This document shows positions 36,448 through 44,177 of a DNA stretch of 64,000 bases, piece by piece. The notes under the pieces are model-generated. The model was not told the DNA's origin. It saw only the letters and a list, made by a program, of their open reading frames with translations, and did not search any database. Both the position numbers and the translations under genes were made by a program. Within the stretch, counting starts at the first letter, position 1. Each line of letters opens with the position of its first letter. Source of the DNA: Collinsella sp. (GTDB taxonomy: Bacteria > Actinomycetota > Coriobacteriia > Coriobacteriales > Coriobacteriaceae); NCBI GenBank assembly GCA_019414345.1, contig DXMF01000022.1:78772-142771 (forward strand). Direction: 5' to 3'.

Positions 36448-37332
36448 ATGTCCGATATCGAGAATCCGGCAGGCGACACGCGCCCGATTGGCGTGTTCGA
36501 TTCTGGTTTGGGCGGTCTGACGGTTGCGCGCGCGATTGCGACGGCGCTGCCGCACGAGTCCGTCTACTACTTTGGCGACACCAAGCGCTGCCCCTACGGC
36601 ACCCGCACCGAGGATGAAGTGCGCTCGTTTGCGTTGCAGGCGGGTCGTTGGCTTTCGAAGCACGACGTCAAGATTATGGTCATCGCCTGCAACACGGCGA
36701 CCGCTGCGGCCTTGCGTCTGGCCCAGCAGGTGCTCGACGTTCCCGTGATCGGCGTGATCGCGCCGGGTGCCCGTGCGGCAATCAACAGCACCCGCTCGCG
36801 TCGCGTGGGCGTGCTCGCCACCAACCTCACCATTCGCTCGGGCGCCTACACGCGCGCCATTCAGGATCTAGATGCCGGTGTCGATGTATACGGCTGTCCT
36901 GCCTCGAGCTTTGTCGAGGTTGTCGAACACGAGCTTGCCTCGGGTGCACATCTGCAGGAACAGTGGCTTGAGAACGAGGATATCTTCGATACGCCTGCCG
37001 TGCGTGCGCTGGTGGGTGCCACGGTTGAGCCGCTGCGCGACCACGGTATCGATACCGTGGTGCTCGGCTGTACGCATTTTCCGCTGTTGGTGGGACCTAT
37101 CCGCCATGCGCTGGGGCCTGGGGTGCGCGTCGTGAGTTCCGCCGAGGAGACCACACGCGAGCTGACCGATATCCTCACGCGCCGCGAGCAGCTGGCGGGC
37201 GACGCCGCCGAGCCGCAGCATCGTTTTGCCACGACGGCCGATAACATTGCCGAGTTTGCGGTGGCGGGCAGCTTTATCTTTGGTCAGCCGCTTAAGAGCA
37301 TCGAACATATCGATATCGACGAACTGAAATAG
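36448..37332 (+). CDS. murI: Glutamate racemase
   Basis: Interconverts L- and D-glutamate to supply D-Glu for peptidoglycan. The two catalytic cysteines are Cys81 (ACNTAT) and Cys208 (GCTHFPLL), and the N-terminal FDSGLGGLT is intact. At 294 residues it is slightly longer than average. ATG 36448 follows GGTGAGGTA. It starts the run murI-rph-rdgB-dtd, a common neighbourhood in Gram-positive bacteria. Confidence 0.95.
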   Translation: MSDIENPAGDTRPIGVFDSGLGGLTVARAIATALPHESVYYFGDTKRCPYGTRTEDEVRSFALQAGRWLSKHDVKIMVIACNTATAAALRLAQQVLDVPVIGVIAPGARAAINSTRSRRVGVLATNLTIRSGAYTRAIQDLDAGVDVYGCPASSFVEVVEHELASGAHLQEQWLENEDIFDTPAVRALVGATVEPLRDHGIDTVVLGCTHFPLLVGPIRHALGPGVRVVSSAEETTRELTDILTRREQLAGDAAEPQHRFATTADNIAEFAVAGSFIFGQPLKSIEHIDIDELK

Positions 37333-37368
37333 ATGTAAGGCAGCCCCAAAGGCTTCGCCACATCTTTT
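37333..37368 (+). terminator. Weak hairpin between murI and rph
   Basis: GATGT and ACATC close an imperfect stem with AGCC/GGCT inside, followed by TTTT. It may attenuate rather than stop transcription, since rph begins at 37386. Confidence 0.4.
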
Positions 37369-37385
37369 GCCGAAAGGATATTTCT

Positions 37386-38111
37386 ATGGAGTACATGCAG
37401 GTCAACCGCGCCAACGGCCGTGCCGCCAATGAGCTGCGCCCCGTCAAGCTCACCCGTGGTGTCATGAAGCACGCCCACGGCTCGTGTTTGGCCGAGTTCG
37501 GCGACACGTGCGTGCTGTGCGCCGCCACTATCGAGGAGGGCGTGCCGGGCTGGCGAAAGGGCGCCAAGGCCGGCTGGGTGACCGCGGAATACGCCATGCT
37601 GCCGGCGTCGACCGGCAAACGTTGCAAGCGCGAACACGCCAACCGCAAGGGTCGCTCCATGGAGATCGAGCGCCTCATTGGCCGCAGCCTGCGTACCGTC
37701 GTCAACATGAAGGCGCTCGGCGAGTACACCGTCACCGTCGACTGCGATGTGATTCAGGCCGATGGCGGCACGCGTACAGCGAGCATCACCGGCGCCTGGG
37801 TGGCGCTGCACGACGCCCTCGCCATGTGGGTCGAGGCGGGCAAGATCGAACGCATCCCGCTTATCGGCCAGGTGGCTGCCATCTCCATGGGCGTTGTCGA
37901 CGGCAATACGCTGCTTGACCTCGATTATTCGGAGGACAGCCATGCCGAGGTCGACATGAACCTCGTCGCCACCGACACCGGCGAGATGATCGAGCTCCAG
38001 GGCACCGGCGAGCAGGCGCCCTTTGACCGCAAACGCCTCAACGCCCTGCTCGACCTGGGCGACAAGGGTATCGCCGAGCTCATTGAGCTTCAGCGCCAAG
38101 CCATCGCCTAA
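37386..38111 (+). CDS. rph: Ribonuclease PH
   Basis: Phosphorolytic 3'-to-5' exonuclease that trims tRNA and other RNA ends. The family signature runs from RANGRAANELRPVKLTRG through GWVTAEYAMLPAST to KRCKRE. It has 241 residues, full length. ATG 37386 follows CCGAAAGGATATTTCT. The GGGAC-loop hairpin copy E begins on the base after the stop codon and probably ends or thins the transcript before rdgB. Confidence 0.96.
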   Translation: MEYMQVNRANGRAANELRPVKLTRGVMKHAHGSCLAEFGDTCVLCAATIEEGVPGWRKGAKAGWVTAEYAMLPASTGKRCKREHANRKGRSMEIERLIGRSLRTVVNMKALGEYTVTVDCDVIQADGGTRTASITGAWVALHDALAMWVEAGKIERIPLIGQVAAISMGVVDGNTLLDLDYSEDSHAEVDMNLVATDTGEMIELQGTGEQAPFDRKRLNALLDLGDKGIAELIELQRQAIA

Positions 38112-38158
38112 CCTGCCAAAAGGGACGGGTTTATTTTGGTAGGTTTTATCTGCTGAAA
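38112..38158 (+). repeat. GGGACAGG-loop hairpin repeat, copy E
   Basis: Begins on the base after the rph stop. Arms CCTGCCAAAA and TTTTGGTAGG (one mismatch) around GGGACGGGTTTA, with flank TTTTATCTG-CT-GAAA. The arm and flank class is shared with copies B and D. Confidence 0.85.
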
Positions 38159-38251
38159 TGCTGCGTTGAAAGGTCCGATCGCCTGAGAGGGGAGAGGTCA
38201 AGTGCCCAAACGCCCCTCACGCGGCTTGCTATAGAGACAAGGAGGCCAGTT

Positions 38252-38893
38252 ATGGCACTTGAGAAGATCGACATCGACACCCTCGACCCGGCGGCGACCA
38301 TCGTCGTGGCAACGGGCAACGCCCATAAACTCACCGAGATTGAGGCCATTTTGGGCAAGGTCATGCCCGAGGTGCGCTTTGTGGCGCTCGGCCAGCTGGG
38401 TGATTTTGAGGATCCCGAGGAAAACGGCACGACGTTTTTGGAGAACGCCATCATCAAGGCCCAAGCCGCGGTTGAGGAGACGGGCCTTATGGCCATTGCC
38501 GACGATTCGGGCTTGGTCGTCGACGCGCTGGACGGTGAGCCCGGTGTGTATAGCGCGCGCTATGCGGGCGTGCATGGCGACGATGCCGCCAACAACGCCA
38601 AGCTGCTCGTTAACCTGGAAGGCGTGGCCGACGAGGACCGCACCGCGCGTTTTATGAGCGTCGTCGCGCTTATCGACACGGACGGCCTGGTCACTTATGG
38701 CGAGGGCGCCTGCGAGGGCGCTATCGCACACGAGGGCCGCGGCGATCATGGCTTTGGCTACGACCCACTGTTCCTGCCGGTCGACACGCCGGGCAAGACC
38801 ATGGCCGAGCTGACGGCGGACGAGAAGAACGCCATCAGCCATCGATTCCATGCGCTCGAGCATCTGTCCGCCAAACTGACGGGCGAGGAGTAA
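38252..38893 (+). CDS. rdgB: XTP/dITP diphosphatase (RdgB/HAM1)
   Basis: Removes non-canonical purine nucleoside triphosphates. The signature runs from VVATGNAHKLTEIEAIL (substrate loop), DDSGLVVDALDGEPGVYSAR and GRGDHGFGYDPLFLP to KNAISHR near the end. It has 213 residues. ATG 38252 follows CAAGGAGGCCAGTT. dtd begins 3 bases after the stop, so the two are translated together. Confidence 0.96.
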   Translation: MALEKIDIDTLDPAATIVVATGNAHKLTEIEAILGKVMPEVRFVALGQLGDFEDPEENGTTFLENAIIKAQAAVEETGLMAIADDSGLVVDALDGEPGVYSARYAGVHGDDAANNAKLLVNLEGVADEDRTARFMSVVALIDTDGLVTYGEGACEGAIAHEGRGDHGFGYDPLFLPVDTPGKTMAELTADEKNAISHRFHALEHLSAKLTGEE

Positions 38894-38896
38894 GCC

Positions 38897-39343
38897 GTGC
38901 GTGCGGTGGTGCAGCGCGTACTCAACGCCGGCGTGACGGTCGACGGCGAGTGCGTGGGTAAAATTGGGCGCGGCTATCTGGTGCTGCTGGGCGTGGGCCA
39001 CGGCGACACGCGCGCCGAGGCCGATAAACTGTGGGGCAAGCTCCGGGGCTTGCGCATTAACGAGGACGAGAACGGCAAGACCAACCTGGCACTTGCCGAT
39101 GTCGACGGCGAGGTTCTCGTAGTGTCGCAGTTCACGCTGTTCGCCGATTGCCGTCACGGCCGCCGCCCATCGTTTACGGATGCCGGCGCCCCCGATGTCG
39201 CCAACGAGCTCTACGAGTACTTCCTGACGCTCGTTCGCCAAGATATCGAACACGTGGCGCACGGCATCTTTGGCGCCGATATGAAAGTCGACTTGGTCAA
39301 CGACGGCCCATTCACCATCGTCTTGGACACGGACAACCTTTAG
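38897..39343 (+). CDS. dtd: D-aminoacyl-tRNA deacylase
   Basis: Hydrolyses D-amino acids mischarged onto tRNA. Typical motifs are MRAVVQRV, SQFTLFADCRHGRRPSF and the C-terminal NDGPFTIVLDT. It has 148 residues. The start is GTG 38897 immediately after rdgB, with the ribosome site GAGGAG inside the rdgB 3' end. The hairpin at 39344 starts directly after the stop. Confidence 0.95.
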   Translation: MRAVVQRVLNAGVTVDGECVGKIGRGYLVLLGVGHGDTRAEADKLWGKLRGLRINEDENGKTNLALADVDGEVLVVSQFTLFADCRHGRRPSFTDAGAPDVANELYEYFLTLVRQDIEHVAHGIFGADMKVDLVNDGPFTIVLDTDNL

Positions 39344-39371
39344 GTTACGCGGTTTTACCAAACCGCGTAAC
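39344..39371. terminator. Palindromic hairpin after dtd
   Basis: Perfect 12-bp stem (GTTACGCGGTTT and complement) with loop TACC, adjacent to the dtd stop. There is no T run on the plus strand, so termination is uncertain. Confidence 0.5.
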
Positions 39372-39429
39372 AACTGGTCATGCGAGGTTGTCGTCTGGTA
39401 CGTATTTGGGACGGGGTTTATTTAGCTAC

Positions 39430-39459
39430 TTGCGTATGGCGGCAGCAGGGTGCTATAGT
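39430..39459 (+). promoter_or_regulatory. Promoter of veg
   Basis: TTGCGT (39430-39435), an 18-base spacer and TATAGT (39454-39459) with an extended TGC. The expected start is near 39466, giving a leader of about 60 bases. Confidence 0.6.
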
Positions 39460-39479
39460 ATTAGAGTTTTGTCTATCTT

Positions 39480-39499
39480 AGGGGTATTATCCCCTTTTT
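39480..39499 (+). terminator. Terminator-like hairpin in the veg leader
   Basis: AGGGG/CCCCT 5-bp stem with loop TATTAT followed by TTTT, between the veg promoter and its ribosome site. It could attenuate veg-ispE transcription. Confidence 0.5.
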
Positions 39500-39526
39500 G
39501 AATTGCACCTTCTGGAGGCCCTGTTC

Positions 39527-39823
39527 ATGGAAGAGATGGAAGTCAATCACGTCGACGACATCCACGAGAAGCTGACCGATATGGTGGGCGATCGCGTTAA
39601 GGTGAAGGCCAACATGGGCCGCACCCGCGTCGTCGAGCGCATGGGCACCATCAAGAGCGTCCACCCCGCCGTCTTTATCGTCGAGGTTGACGAACGTCGC
39701 GGGCGCAAGTCGCGTCAGTCCTACCAGTATATCGATGTCCTCACCGGTCAGGTCGAGCTGTTCGACCCCGAGAGCGGCGAGCATATCTTTACCCCGCTCG
39801 GCAATCAGCTCGAGGAGCACTAG
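39527..39823 (+). CDS. veg: Veg-like protein (DUF1021)
   Basis: A 98-residue protein of the Veg family, implicated in Bacillus in biofilm stimulation. The core VKVKANMGRTRVVERMGTI and VFIVEVDERRG match the family. A longer C-terminal tail contains YQYIDVLTGQVELFD. ATG 39527 follows TGGAGG; an in-frame TTG at 39503 is rejected. It is followed at once by ispE, the same neighbourhood as in Bacillus subtilis. Confidence 0.82.
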   Translation: MEEMEVNHVDDIHEKLTDMVGDRVKVKANMGRTRVVERMGTIKSVHPAVFIVEVDERRGRKSRQSYQYIDVLTGQVELFDPESGEHIFTPLGNQLEEH

Positions 39824-39825
39824 CG

Positions 39826-40722
39826 GTGACCGATCGGTCCCTGACTCTTTCCGCGCCGGCAAAGATTAACCTCTACTTGGGGGTTCATACCGAGCGCGAT
39901 GACCGCGGCTACCACAGGGTCGATTCCCTGATGGCAGCTGTCGGTCTTTCCGATACCGTGACGGTTACGCCGGCACAGGCGCTGACCGTCCAGACGGTTC
40001 CGGCATCAGATTTTCCCATGCAAAAGAATACGGCGTATCGGGCTGCGGTCGCTATGGCCGAGCATTATGGTCGCGAGGCAAGCATCTGCGTGACGATTGA
40101 GAAGCGCATTCCATTGTGCGCCGGCTTGGGCGGTCCCTCGACGGATGCGGCCGCGGTCATTGTCGCCTTGGCGGAGCTCTGGGGAATTGATCGCTCCGAC
40201 CCCGCGCTCGACGACATTGCGCGGGGCATTGGTGCTGACGTCCCGTTCTTTTTGCACGCGAGCCCTTCGTTCTACGTAGGTGGGGGAGACGTGCTGGCAA
40301 CTGAGTATCCCGTGCTGCCCGCAACACCCGTCGTGTTGGTCAAGCCGCGCGAGGCAAGCGTTTCGACAATTGAAGCCTATCGACGTTTTGACGAGGCCCC
40401 GGTGCCTGCGGACAAGCCCGGCGCGATAGCTTCTGCCTTGCGTGCCGGTGATGCCGAGACGGCATATGCACTCATCCATAACAACCTGGGCGTCATTTCC
40501 GCACAGATGGAGCCGCAGATTCAAACGGTTCTCGATTGGCTGCGTAAACAGGACGGCACGGTTGCTGTAGATGTGTGTGGATCGGGCGCCTGCTCGTTTG
40601 CCATTTGCGACACCGCCGCCACGGTCGAAAGGCTTGCCGACGCTGCCCTGCAAAACGGCTGGTGGTCCTGCGCGACGGAGCTCATTCCCAACACGGTTCG
40701 CATCGAAGTGCCAAAGAAGTAA
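39826..40722 (+). CDS. ispE: 4-diphosphocytidyl-2-C-methyl-D-erythritol kinase
   Basis: GHMP kinase of the MEP isoprenoid pathway. Family motifs are APAKINLYLGV at the N-terminus, the ATP loop PLCAGLGGPSTDAA and CGSGACSFA near the C-terminus. It has 298 residues. The start is GTG 39826, with GAGGAG in the veg 3' end. The partner genes ispD and ispF are 20 kb away at 60.5 kb. Confidence 0.95.
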   Translation: MTDRSLTLSAPAKINLYLGVHTERDDRGYHRVDSLMAAVGLSDTVTVTPAQALTVQTVPASDFPMQKNTAYRAAVAMAEHYGREASICVTIEKRIPLCAGLGGPSTDAAAVIVALAELWGIDRSDPALDDIARGIGADVPFFLHASPSFYVGGGDVLATEYPVLPATPVVLVKPREASVSTIEAYRRFDEAPVPADKPGAIASALRAGDAETAYALIHNNLGVISAQMEPQIQTVLDWLRKQDGTVAVDVCGSGACSFAICDTAATVERLADAALQNGWWSCATELIPNTVRIEVPKK

Positions 40723-40771
40723 AAATTTCTCTAGCACGCGACGGAAATCTTTGTTACTATAGTCGAGCTAA

Positions 40772-40848
40772 CGGGTTGTGGCTCAGTTTGGTAGAGCACT
40801 GCGTTCGGGACGCAGGGGTCGCTGGTTCAAATCCAGTCAACCCGACCA
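40772..40848 (+). tRNA. tRNA-Pro (anticodon CGG)
   Basis: A 77-base cloverleaf with encoded CCA. Acceptor CGGGTTG/CAACCCG, D stem GCTC/GAGC, anticodon stem CTGCG/CGCAG with loop TTCGGGA (anticodon CGG), T arm GCTGG-TTCAAAT-CCAGT. TATAGT at 40758-40763 may be its -10. Confidence 0.96.
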
Positions 40849-40858
40849 GAGCATGAGG

Positions 40859-40887
40859 AGGGACCGCTTCTTGCGGTCCCTTTTTTT
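40859..40887 (+). terminator. Terminator of tRNA-Pro
   Basis: AGGGACCGC/GCGGTCCCT 9-bp stem with a 5-base loop and seven T. Confidence 0.92.
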
Positions 40888-40960
40888 AGCTATTGTTGTG
40901 ATACCGCGATACCCGCGGTATACTCATTCGAGCTTGTCTCGCTGTATTGTGGAGGTCTAC

Positions 40961-41236
40961 ATGTTTGGACTGAGGGCTCCTGAGCTCATCATTATTCTCG
41001 TCGTTGTCCTGATTATCTTCGGGCCCAAGAACCTGCCGAAGCTCGGCAAGTCCCTCGGCTCTACCGTCAAGAATATCCGCGAGGGTATGGAGGGCGACGA
41101 TAAGGCCGAGACCAAGCAGGCCGAGGAGGTCGTGGTCGAGCAGTCCGAGGAGGACAAGGAGATCGCTGAGCTCGAGGCCAAGCTCGCTGCTGCCAAGAAG
41201 AAGCAGGCAGAGGACAGCGACGCGGACGCAGAGTAG
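40961..41236 (+). CDS. tatA: Twin-arginine translocase subunit TatA/TatE
   Basis: A 91-residue pore-forming subunit of the Tat exporter. It has one N-terminal helix (about residues 6-22), the hinge FGPKNLPKLGKSLG, an amphipathic helix and a long acidic tail (EEVVVEQSEEDKEIAELEAKL). ATG 40961 follows GGAGGTCTAC; the open frame extends upstream through tRNA-Pro, which is rejected. tatC is not in the window. Confidence 0.93.
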   Translation: MFGLRAPELIIILVVVLIIFGPKNLPKLGKSLGSTVKNIREGMEGDDKAETKQAEEVVVEQSEEDKEIAELEAKLAAAKKKQAEDSDADAE

Positions 41237-41261
41237 TCCCATCCCTTTGGGGTGAGCACCT

Positions 41262-41296
41262 GACCGGCTTGCCCGCAGGCTAGCCGGTCTTTTTCG
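41262..41296 (+). terminator. Terminator of tatA
   Basis: GACCGGCT/AGCCGGTC stem followed by TTTTTCGTTTTG. Confidence 0.88.
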
Positions 41297-41342
41297 TTTT
41301 GTTGACAGTTGATTGTTTGATCAGAGTTGGGGAGATATCCGT

Positions 41343-41813
41343 ATGGACGCAAGCCAGATCGTACTGACCGCTGAGGGCCGCCAGAAGCTCGTCGAGGAGC
41401 TCGCTTGGCGTGAGGGCGATTACGCCAAGGAGATCGTCGAGGACATCAAGGAAGCCCGCGCGTTCGGCGACCTTTCGGAGAACTCCGAGTACGACGCCGC
41501 TAAGGACAAGCAGGCCCAGAACGCCGCTCGTATTGCCGAGATCCAGGCCATCCTTGCCAACGCTCAGGTTGCTGCCACCACAGGTGATCTGACCGTCTCC
41601 ATCGGTTCCACCGTTTCTCTGATTGATCCCAACGGTGAGGTCATGGAAGTCACGCTCGTCGGTACCACCGAGACCAACTCGCTCGAGCACAAGATTTCCA
41701 ACGAGTCTCCGGTCGGCCACGCCATCATCGGTCACGGCGAGGGCGACTCCGTCGAGGTCGTTACGCCTTCCGGCAAGACCCGCGTCTACACCATCGCCAA
41801 GATTGCACGCTAG
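41343..41813 (+). CDS. greA: Transcription elongation factor GreA
   Basis: Rescues backtracked RNA polymerase by stimulating transcript cleavage. The N-terminal coiled coil carries the acidic tip ARAFGDLSENSEYDAAK (Asp and Glu of the tip present), and the C-terminal FKBP-like domain ends SGKTRVYTIAKI. It has 156 residues. ATG 41343 follows TTGGGGAGATATCC; the in-frame extension to 41313 is ignored. It is followed by a terminator and lysS. Confidence 0.96.
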   Translation: MDASQIVLTAEGRQKLVEELAWREGDYAKEIVEDIKEARAFGDLSENSEYDAAKDKQAQNAARIAEIQAILANAQVAATTGDLTVSIGSTVSLIDPNGEVMEVTLVGTTETNSLEHKISNESPVGHAIIGHGEGDSVEVVTPSGKTRVYTIAKIAR

Positions 41814-41841
41814 ACCACGGTCCCGCGTAAAGGTATGTTTT

Positions 41842-41875
41842 CGCTCCCTGGGACCGAATCCTGGGGAGCGTTTTA
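41842..41875 (+). terminator. Terminator of greA
   Basis: CGCTCCC/GGGAGCG stem with a 15-base loop followed by TTTTAGTTT, 17 bases before lysS starts. Confidence 0.8.
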
Positions 41876-41892
41876 GTTTGAGGAGTTAACTT

Positions 41893-43857
41893 ATGGCAGA
41901 GAACCAGAACGCCGCAGATCAGGCATCGACGCTCAACGACGAGCGCGCCACCCGCCTGGCCAAGCGCGCCGCCCTGTTCGAGGCGGGCCAGAACCCCTAT
42001 CCCGAGCACTCTGAGCTTGAGGACTACGTTGCCGATATCGAGGCTAAGTATGCCGAGCTTGCCGATGGCGAGGACACCGAGGACGTCGTGAAGATCGCCG
42101 GCCGTGTGGTCGCCAAGCGCGGTCAGGGCAAGATTATGTTCATCGTCGTGCGCGATGCGACTGCCGAGATTCAGCTGTTCTGCCGCATCAATGGCATGGA
42201 CGAGACCGCTTGGAACACGCTCAAGGCCCTCGACCTTGGCGATATCCTGGGCGTGACCGGCGTGGTCGTGCGCACCCAGCGCGGCCAGCTTTCCGTTGCC
42301 CCTAAGAGTGCGACCCTGCTTGCCAAGGCCGTTCGTCCGCTGCCCGAGAAGTTCCACGGCCTCTCCGACAAGGAGACCCGCTATCGCCAGCGCTATGTCG
42401 ACCTGATCGCCAACGACGACGTTCGCGAGACCTTCCGTAAGCGTTCGCAGATTCTCTCCACCTTCCGTCGTTTTATGGAGTCCGACGGCTACATGGAGGT
42501 CGAGACCCCCATCTTGCAGACCATCCAGGGCGGCGCTACGGCTAAGCCGTTCATCACGCACTTCAACGCGCTCGATCAGGAGTGCTACCTGCGTATTGCC
42601 ACCGAGCTGCACCTCAAGCGCTGCATCGTCGGCGGTTTTGAGCGCGTGTTCGAGATCGGCCGTATCTTCCGTAACGAGGGCATGGACCTTACCCACAACC
42701 CCGAGTTCACCACGATGGAGGCCTACCGTGCCTTCTCCGACCTCGAGGGCATGAAGGCGCTCGCCCAGGGTGTCATCAAGGCGGCTAACAAGGCCATCGG
42801 CAACCCCGAGGTTATCGAGTACCAGGGCCAGACCATCGACCTTTCTGGTGAGTGGGCCAGCCGTCCCATGACCGACATCGTCTCCGACGTGCTCGGCAAG
42901 CAGGTCACCATCGACACGCCGGTCGAGGAGCTTGCTGCCGCCGCGCGCGAGAAGGGCCTGGAGATTAAGCCCGAGTGGACTGCTGGCAAGATCATCGCCG
43001 AGATTTACGATGAGCTGGGCGAGGACACCATCGTCAACCCCACGTTCGTGTGCGATTACCCCATCGAGGTCAGCCCGCTTGCCAAGCGCTTTGAGGACGA
43101 TCCGCGCCTGACGCATCGCTTTGAGCTGGTTATCGCCGGTCACGAGTACGCCAACGCGTTCTCCGAGCTCAACGACCCGGTCGACCAGGCCGAGCGCTTT
43201 GCCGCCCAGATGGCCGAGAAGGCTGGCGGCGACGACGAGGCCATGGAGTACGACGAGGACTACGTGCGCGCCCTCGAGTACGGTATGCCTCCTGCGGGCG
43301 GCATCGGCATCGGTATCGACCGCGTGGTCATGCTGCTCACCAACCAGGCTTCCATCCGCGACGTGCTACTGTTCCCGCACATGAAGCCCGAGAAGGGTTT
43401 CCAGTCCGGTGCCGCTGCCGCCAAGGCTGCCGAGGCCGGCAACGCCGCGAGCCCCTTCGTCAAGCCGCTCAAGCCCACGGTTGATTATTCCAAGATTGCC
43501 GTCGAGCCGCTGTTTGAGGAGTTCGTCGACTTTGATACCTTCTCCAAGAGCGACTTCCGCGCCGTGAAGGTCAAGGCATGCGAGGCCGTCAAGAAGTCCA
43601 AGAAGCTGCTGAACTTTACGCTCGACGACGGCACCGGCACCGACCGTACCATCCTCTCCGGCATTCACGGTTATTATGAGCCCGAGGACCTGGTCGGCAA
43701 GACCTTGCTCGCCATCACCAATCTGCCGCCGCGCAAGATGATGGGCATTCCCAGCTGCGGCATGCTCATCAGCGCTATCCACGAGGAGGATGGTGAGGAG
43801 CGTCTCAACCTGATCCAGCTCGACGCCTCCATCCCCGCCGGCGCAAAGATGTACTAA
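41893..43857 (+). CDS. lysS: Lysyl-tRNA synthetase (class II) with C-terminal tRNA-binding domain
   Basis: Charges tRNA-Lys. Residues 1-495 are a standard class II LysRS: OB-fold, motif 2 (RIFRNEGMDLTHNPEFT) and motif 3 (GGIGIGIDRVVMLLT, about 468-482). After an alanine-rich linker (about 497-530), residues 535-654 form a second OB-fold of the Trbp111/MetRS-C type: FSKSDFRAVKVKACEAV, SGIHGYYEPEDLVGKTLL, then GIPSCGMLISA. Ordinary LysS stops near 490-500. The extra module should raise affinity for tRNA. ATG 41893 follows GAGGAGTTAACTT. Confidence 0.95.
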   Translation: MAENQNAADQASTLNDERATRLAKRAALFEAGQNPYPEHSELEDYVADIEAKYAELADGEDTEDVVKIAGRVVAKRGQGKIMFIVVRDATAEIQLFCRINGMDETAWNTLKALDLGDILGVTGVVVRTQRGQLSVAPKSATLLAKAVRPLPEKFHGLSDKETRYRQRYVDLIANDDVRETFRKRSQILSTFRRFMESDGYMEVETPILQTIQGGATAKPFITHFNALDQECYLRIATELHLKRCIVGGFERVFEIGRIFRNEGMDLTHNPEFTTMEAYRAFSDLEGMKALAQGVIKAANKAIGNPEVIEYQGQTIDLSGEWASRPMTDIVSDVLGKQVTIDTPVEELAAAAREKGLEIKPEWTAGKIIAEIYDELGEDTIVNPTFVCDYPIEVSPLAKRFEDDPRLTHRFELVIAGHEYANAFSELNDPVDQAERFAAQMAEKAGGDDEAMEYDEDYVRALEYGMPPAGGIGIGIDRVVMLLTNQASIRDVLLFPHMKPEKGFQSGAAAAKAAEAGNAASPFVKPLKPTVDYSKIAVEPLFEEFVDFDTFSKSDFRAVKVKACEAVKKSKKLLNFTLDDGTGTDRTILSGIHGYYEPEDLVGKTLLAITNLPPRKMMGIPSCGMLISAIHEEDGEERLNLIQLDASIPAGAKMY

Positions 43858-43862
43858 TTGGT

Positions 43863-44008
43863 TCCGCCGTTCTACCGAACGGCGGACCGGCCGACGCTGC
43901 GCGGGCCGCATTTGGACAATCTGACGTTCAATTTCAAGGGCGCGACCAGAAGGTCAGCGCCCTTTCGTTTCACGTCACCTTGTCTCAAATGCGGCCCGCT
44001 CGCTGACG
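43863..44008. repeat. Long nested inverted repeat with terminator downstream of lysS (IR3)
   Basis: A small hairpin (TCCGCCGTT/AACGGCGGA, 43863-43886) precedes a long imperfect inverted repeat. Its outer arms run from about 43893 to 44008, with the perfect block 43901-43913 against 43987-43999. The inner stem is AAGGGCG-CGACC against GGTC-AGCGCCCTT (43936-43963), then TTCGTTT. The inner hairpin would stop lysS transcription. The rest of the gap to 44177 holds a GCCAA/TTGGC hairpin (44011-44025) and nothing coding. Confidence 0.8.
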
Positions 44009-44177
44009 TTGCCAATACATTGGCGTTGCCTTGGCCGTCAATAGTCATTGGGGACGTTCTTAAACGACTACCCAACGGCTATTGAGCACATGGCTCGCAT
44101 GGCAGCCGTCTCTTTTATGTTTCCTTTAGCCGTCGCTGCCTAGGATGGGGGTTAGTCGGTAGGAAGGGAGCGTCTAT

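Noticed and set aside
40778..40960. N-terminal extension of tatA
   Set aside because: It would translate tRNA-Pro and its terminator; the membrane helix and GGAGG site fix the start at 40961.
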